From Planctomycetota bacterium (GTDB taxonomy: Bacteria > Planctomycetota > Planctomycetia > Pirellulales > Pirellulaceae), in NCBI GenBank assembly GCA_026692905.1, contig JAPLNL010000124.1:1-64000 (forward strand): a DNA stretch of 64,000 nt. Reading direction: 5' to 3'. Shown in pieces: positions 63,205 through 64,000 of this stretch (the first letter of the stretch is position 1; each line of letters opens with the position of its first letter). The notes under the pieces were generated by a model, which saw only the letters and a program-made list of their open reading frames with translations, searched no databases and had not been told where the DNA came from. The position numbers were made by a program, and so were the translations under genes.

Positions 63205-64000
63205 CTACGCTTCCGCGGAAACGAGAACGCCGACACAGTGGCCTTGATGCGTTTGCGAGATTTTGATGAAGTGCTCTTTGTTGCGAGGCTTGGCGTTTTT
63301 CGAAATAACGTGAATCGGGCAATCGACCGCAGTGGTTTGGTGGTTGGGTGTCGGAGCGATTTCACCTGCTCGCATACCAGCTAACGATGCGATCCATTCT
63401 ACCAAACCGGAACCGCTCATCGAATCGCCGATTGCCCCTTTGTAGGAAACGACAGGCACATCCTTCAGCACTTTGGCTATCGCGCGGGCTTCTGCTGCAT
63501 CGAGAGCGATCGTGCCGTTTGCGGCTGAATTCACATGGTCGATGTCATCTATCCCCAAACCGGACTTCTGAAGCAAATTGGTCAGCGCATTTTCGGTCGC
63601 CAATTGGGTTCCGCTCCATCGTGTCTCGGTTCCCTTGCCAAAGGTATTGGCCCAACCTGTGATCGTCCCGAAAATCGTTGCTTTGCGCGCTTCGGCATGC
63701 GAGCGACGCTCAAGAATTACCGACGATGCCGACTCGCCAGAAACGGAGCCGTCGCGGTTTTTATCAAAAGGTTTGCAAGCGGATGAAGGATTGGTATAAG
63801 CCTTGGAATAATCGTCTTCGTAGCGTTGCAACATTCGAGTGTAGGTGTTCTGCGAAGCCGTTGAACCAACCACCATGACATCTGCATTGCCGCGACGTAT
63901 CACGTTGATCGCTTCCAAGGTAGCGTTCAAACCGCTCGTACCTAGTGTTGTAATCGTATTGCACGGACCACGCGAGTCGAGAGCAATGCCGACGTGACAA
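63205..64000 (-). CDS. KAS-like (beta-ketoacyl synthase) protein, 5' end outside the window
   Basis: Thiolase-fold condensing-enzyme homologue whose reading frame is open to the window end, so the true start lies beyond 64000. The nucleophile Cys is kept (GPCNTITTLGTSGLNATLEA), as are ADVMVVGSTAS and FDKNRDGSVSGESASSVILE. However, the first catalytic His motif (normally HGTGT) reads ANGTIALD. The second (normally KxxxGHxxG) reads KGAIGDSMSGSG. Both His are lost, which would prevent ordinary decarboxylative condensation. It could be a partner subunit like a chain-length factor or a protein with a new reaction. Followed by the cysteine desulfurase gene. Confidence 0.8.
   Translation of the reverse strand, partial: CHVGIALDSRGPCNTITTLGTSGLNATLEAINVIRRGNADVMVVGSTASQNTYTRMLQRYEDDYSKAYTNPSSACKPFDKNRDGSVSGESASSVILERRSHAEARKATIFGTITGWANTFGKGTETRWSGTQLATENALTNLLQKSGLGIDDIDHVNSAANGTIALDAAEARAIAKVLKDVPVVSYKGAIGDSMSGSGLVEWIASLAGMRAGEIAPTPNHQTTAVDCPIHVISKNAKPRNKEHFIKISQTHQGHCVGVLVSAEA

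Overview
This window looks like a chromosomal segment of a planctomycete, most likely of the Pirellulales. The pointers are a secreted PSCyt1/DUF1549/DUF1553 cytochrome-type protein with an inserted discoidin domain, several Tat-exported Gfo/Idh/MocA-type oxidoreductases, a 2-TM protein with the arginine-rich 'RIRHLLWLTIAVA' N-terminus, many monocistronic genes with weak or absent Shine-Dalgarno sequences, and abundant short intergenic palindromes. Base composition looks close to 50% GC by eye. No rRNA, tRNA, CRISPR array, prophage or plasmid functions were found.

Layout. 0.2-8 kb: a block of exported carbohydrate-type enzymes (two Gfo/Idh/MocA oxidoreductases, a sugar-isomerase-like TIM barrel, a DJ-1/PfpI protein) and the large PSCyt1/DUF1549/DUF1553 protein. 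8-17 kb: mixed genes (YggS, MerC-domain protein behind a Fur/Zur-like palindrome, LarA-type racemase, DnaJ-type chaperone, secreted PHP-like protein, exopolysaccharide-initiating glycosyltransferase, GT2). 17-21.3 kb: an envelope operon (small Cys protein, LptF/G permease, two ExbD), a DksA-like zinc finger protein, a Flp pilin with a clear terminator, and an ABA4-like membrane protein. 21.4-24 kb: GlmU-type uridyltransferase overlapping Prs, then Map.

24.3-33.7 kb holds a compact, translationally coupled chemosensory operon: cheW, a soluble PAS-HAMP-MCP receptor, cheR, cheA, cheC-like, cheD, cheY, cheB and a receiver-PP2C (RsbU-like) phosphatase. 33.8-49.8 kb: Mfd, a prolyl oligopeptidase, a class V aminotransferase, a secreted Pro/Asn-rich repeat protein, an LRR protein, pyroglutamyl peptidase, an ExbB/MotA-type protein, a large polytopic glycosyltransferase-like protein, a DapA-family aldolase with an encapsulation-peptide-like tail, and a ComEA-like protein. 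50-64 kb: a membrane-fused spermidine-synthase-like protein, a divergent AroE homologue next to DapL, FolD, a siroheme sulfite/nitrite reductase, a RAYT transposase between its REP elements, trpB-trpA, and a cysteine desulfurase downstream of a KAS-like protein that runs off the window end and lacks the usual catalytic histidines.

The most striking non-genic signal is a set of dispersed intergenic palindromes. One is a 68-69 bp element, four full copies plus a half copy, in which each half is itself a hairpin whose stem changes by compensating substitutions. A different REPIN-like family flanks the RAYT gene. At least four further palindrome types are present. Two genes end inside such elements, which supply their stop codons.
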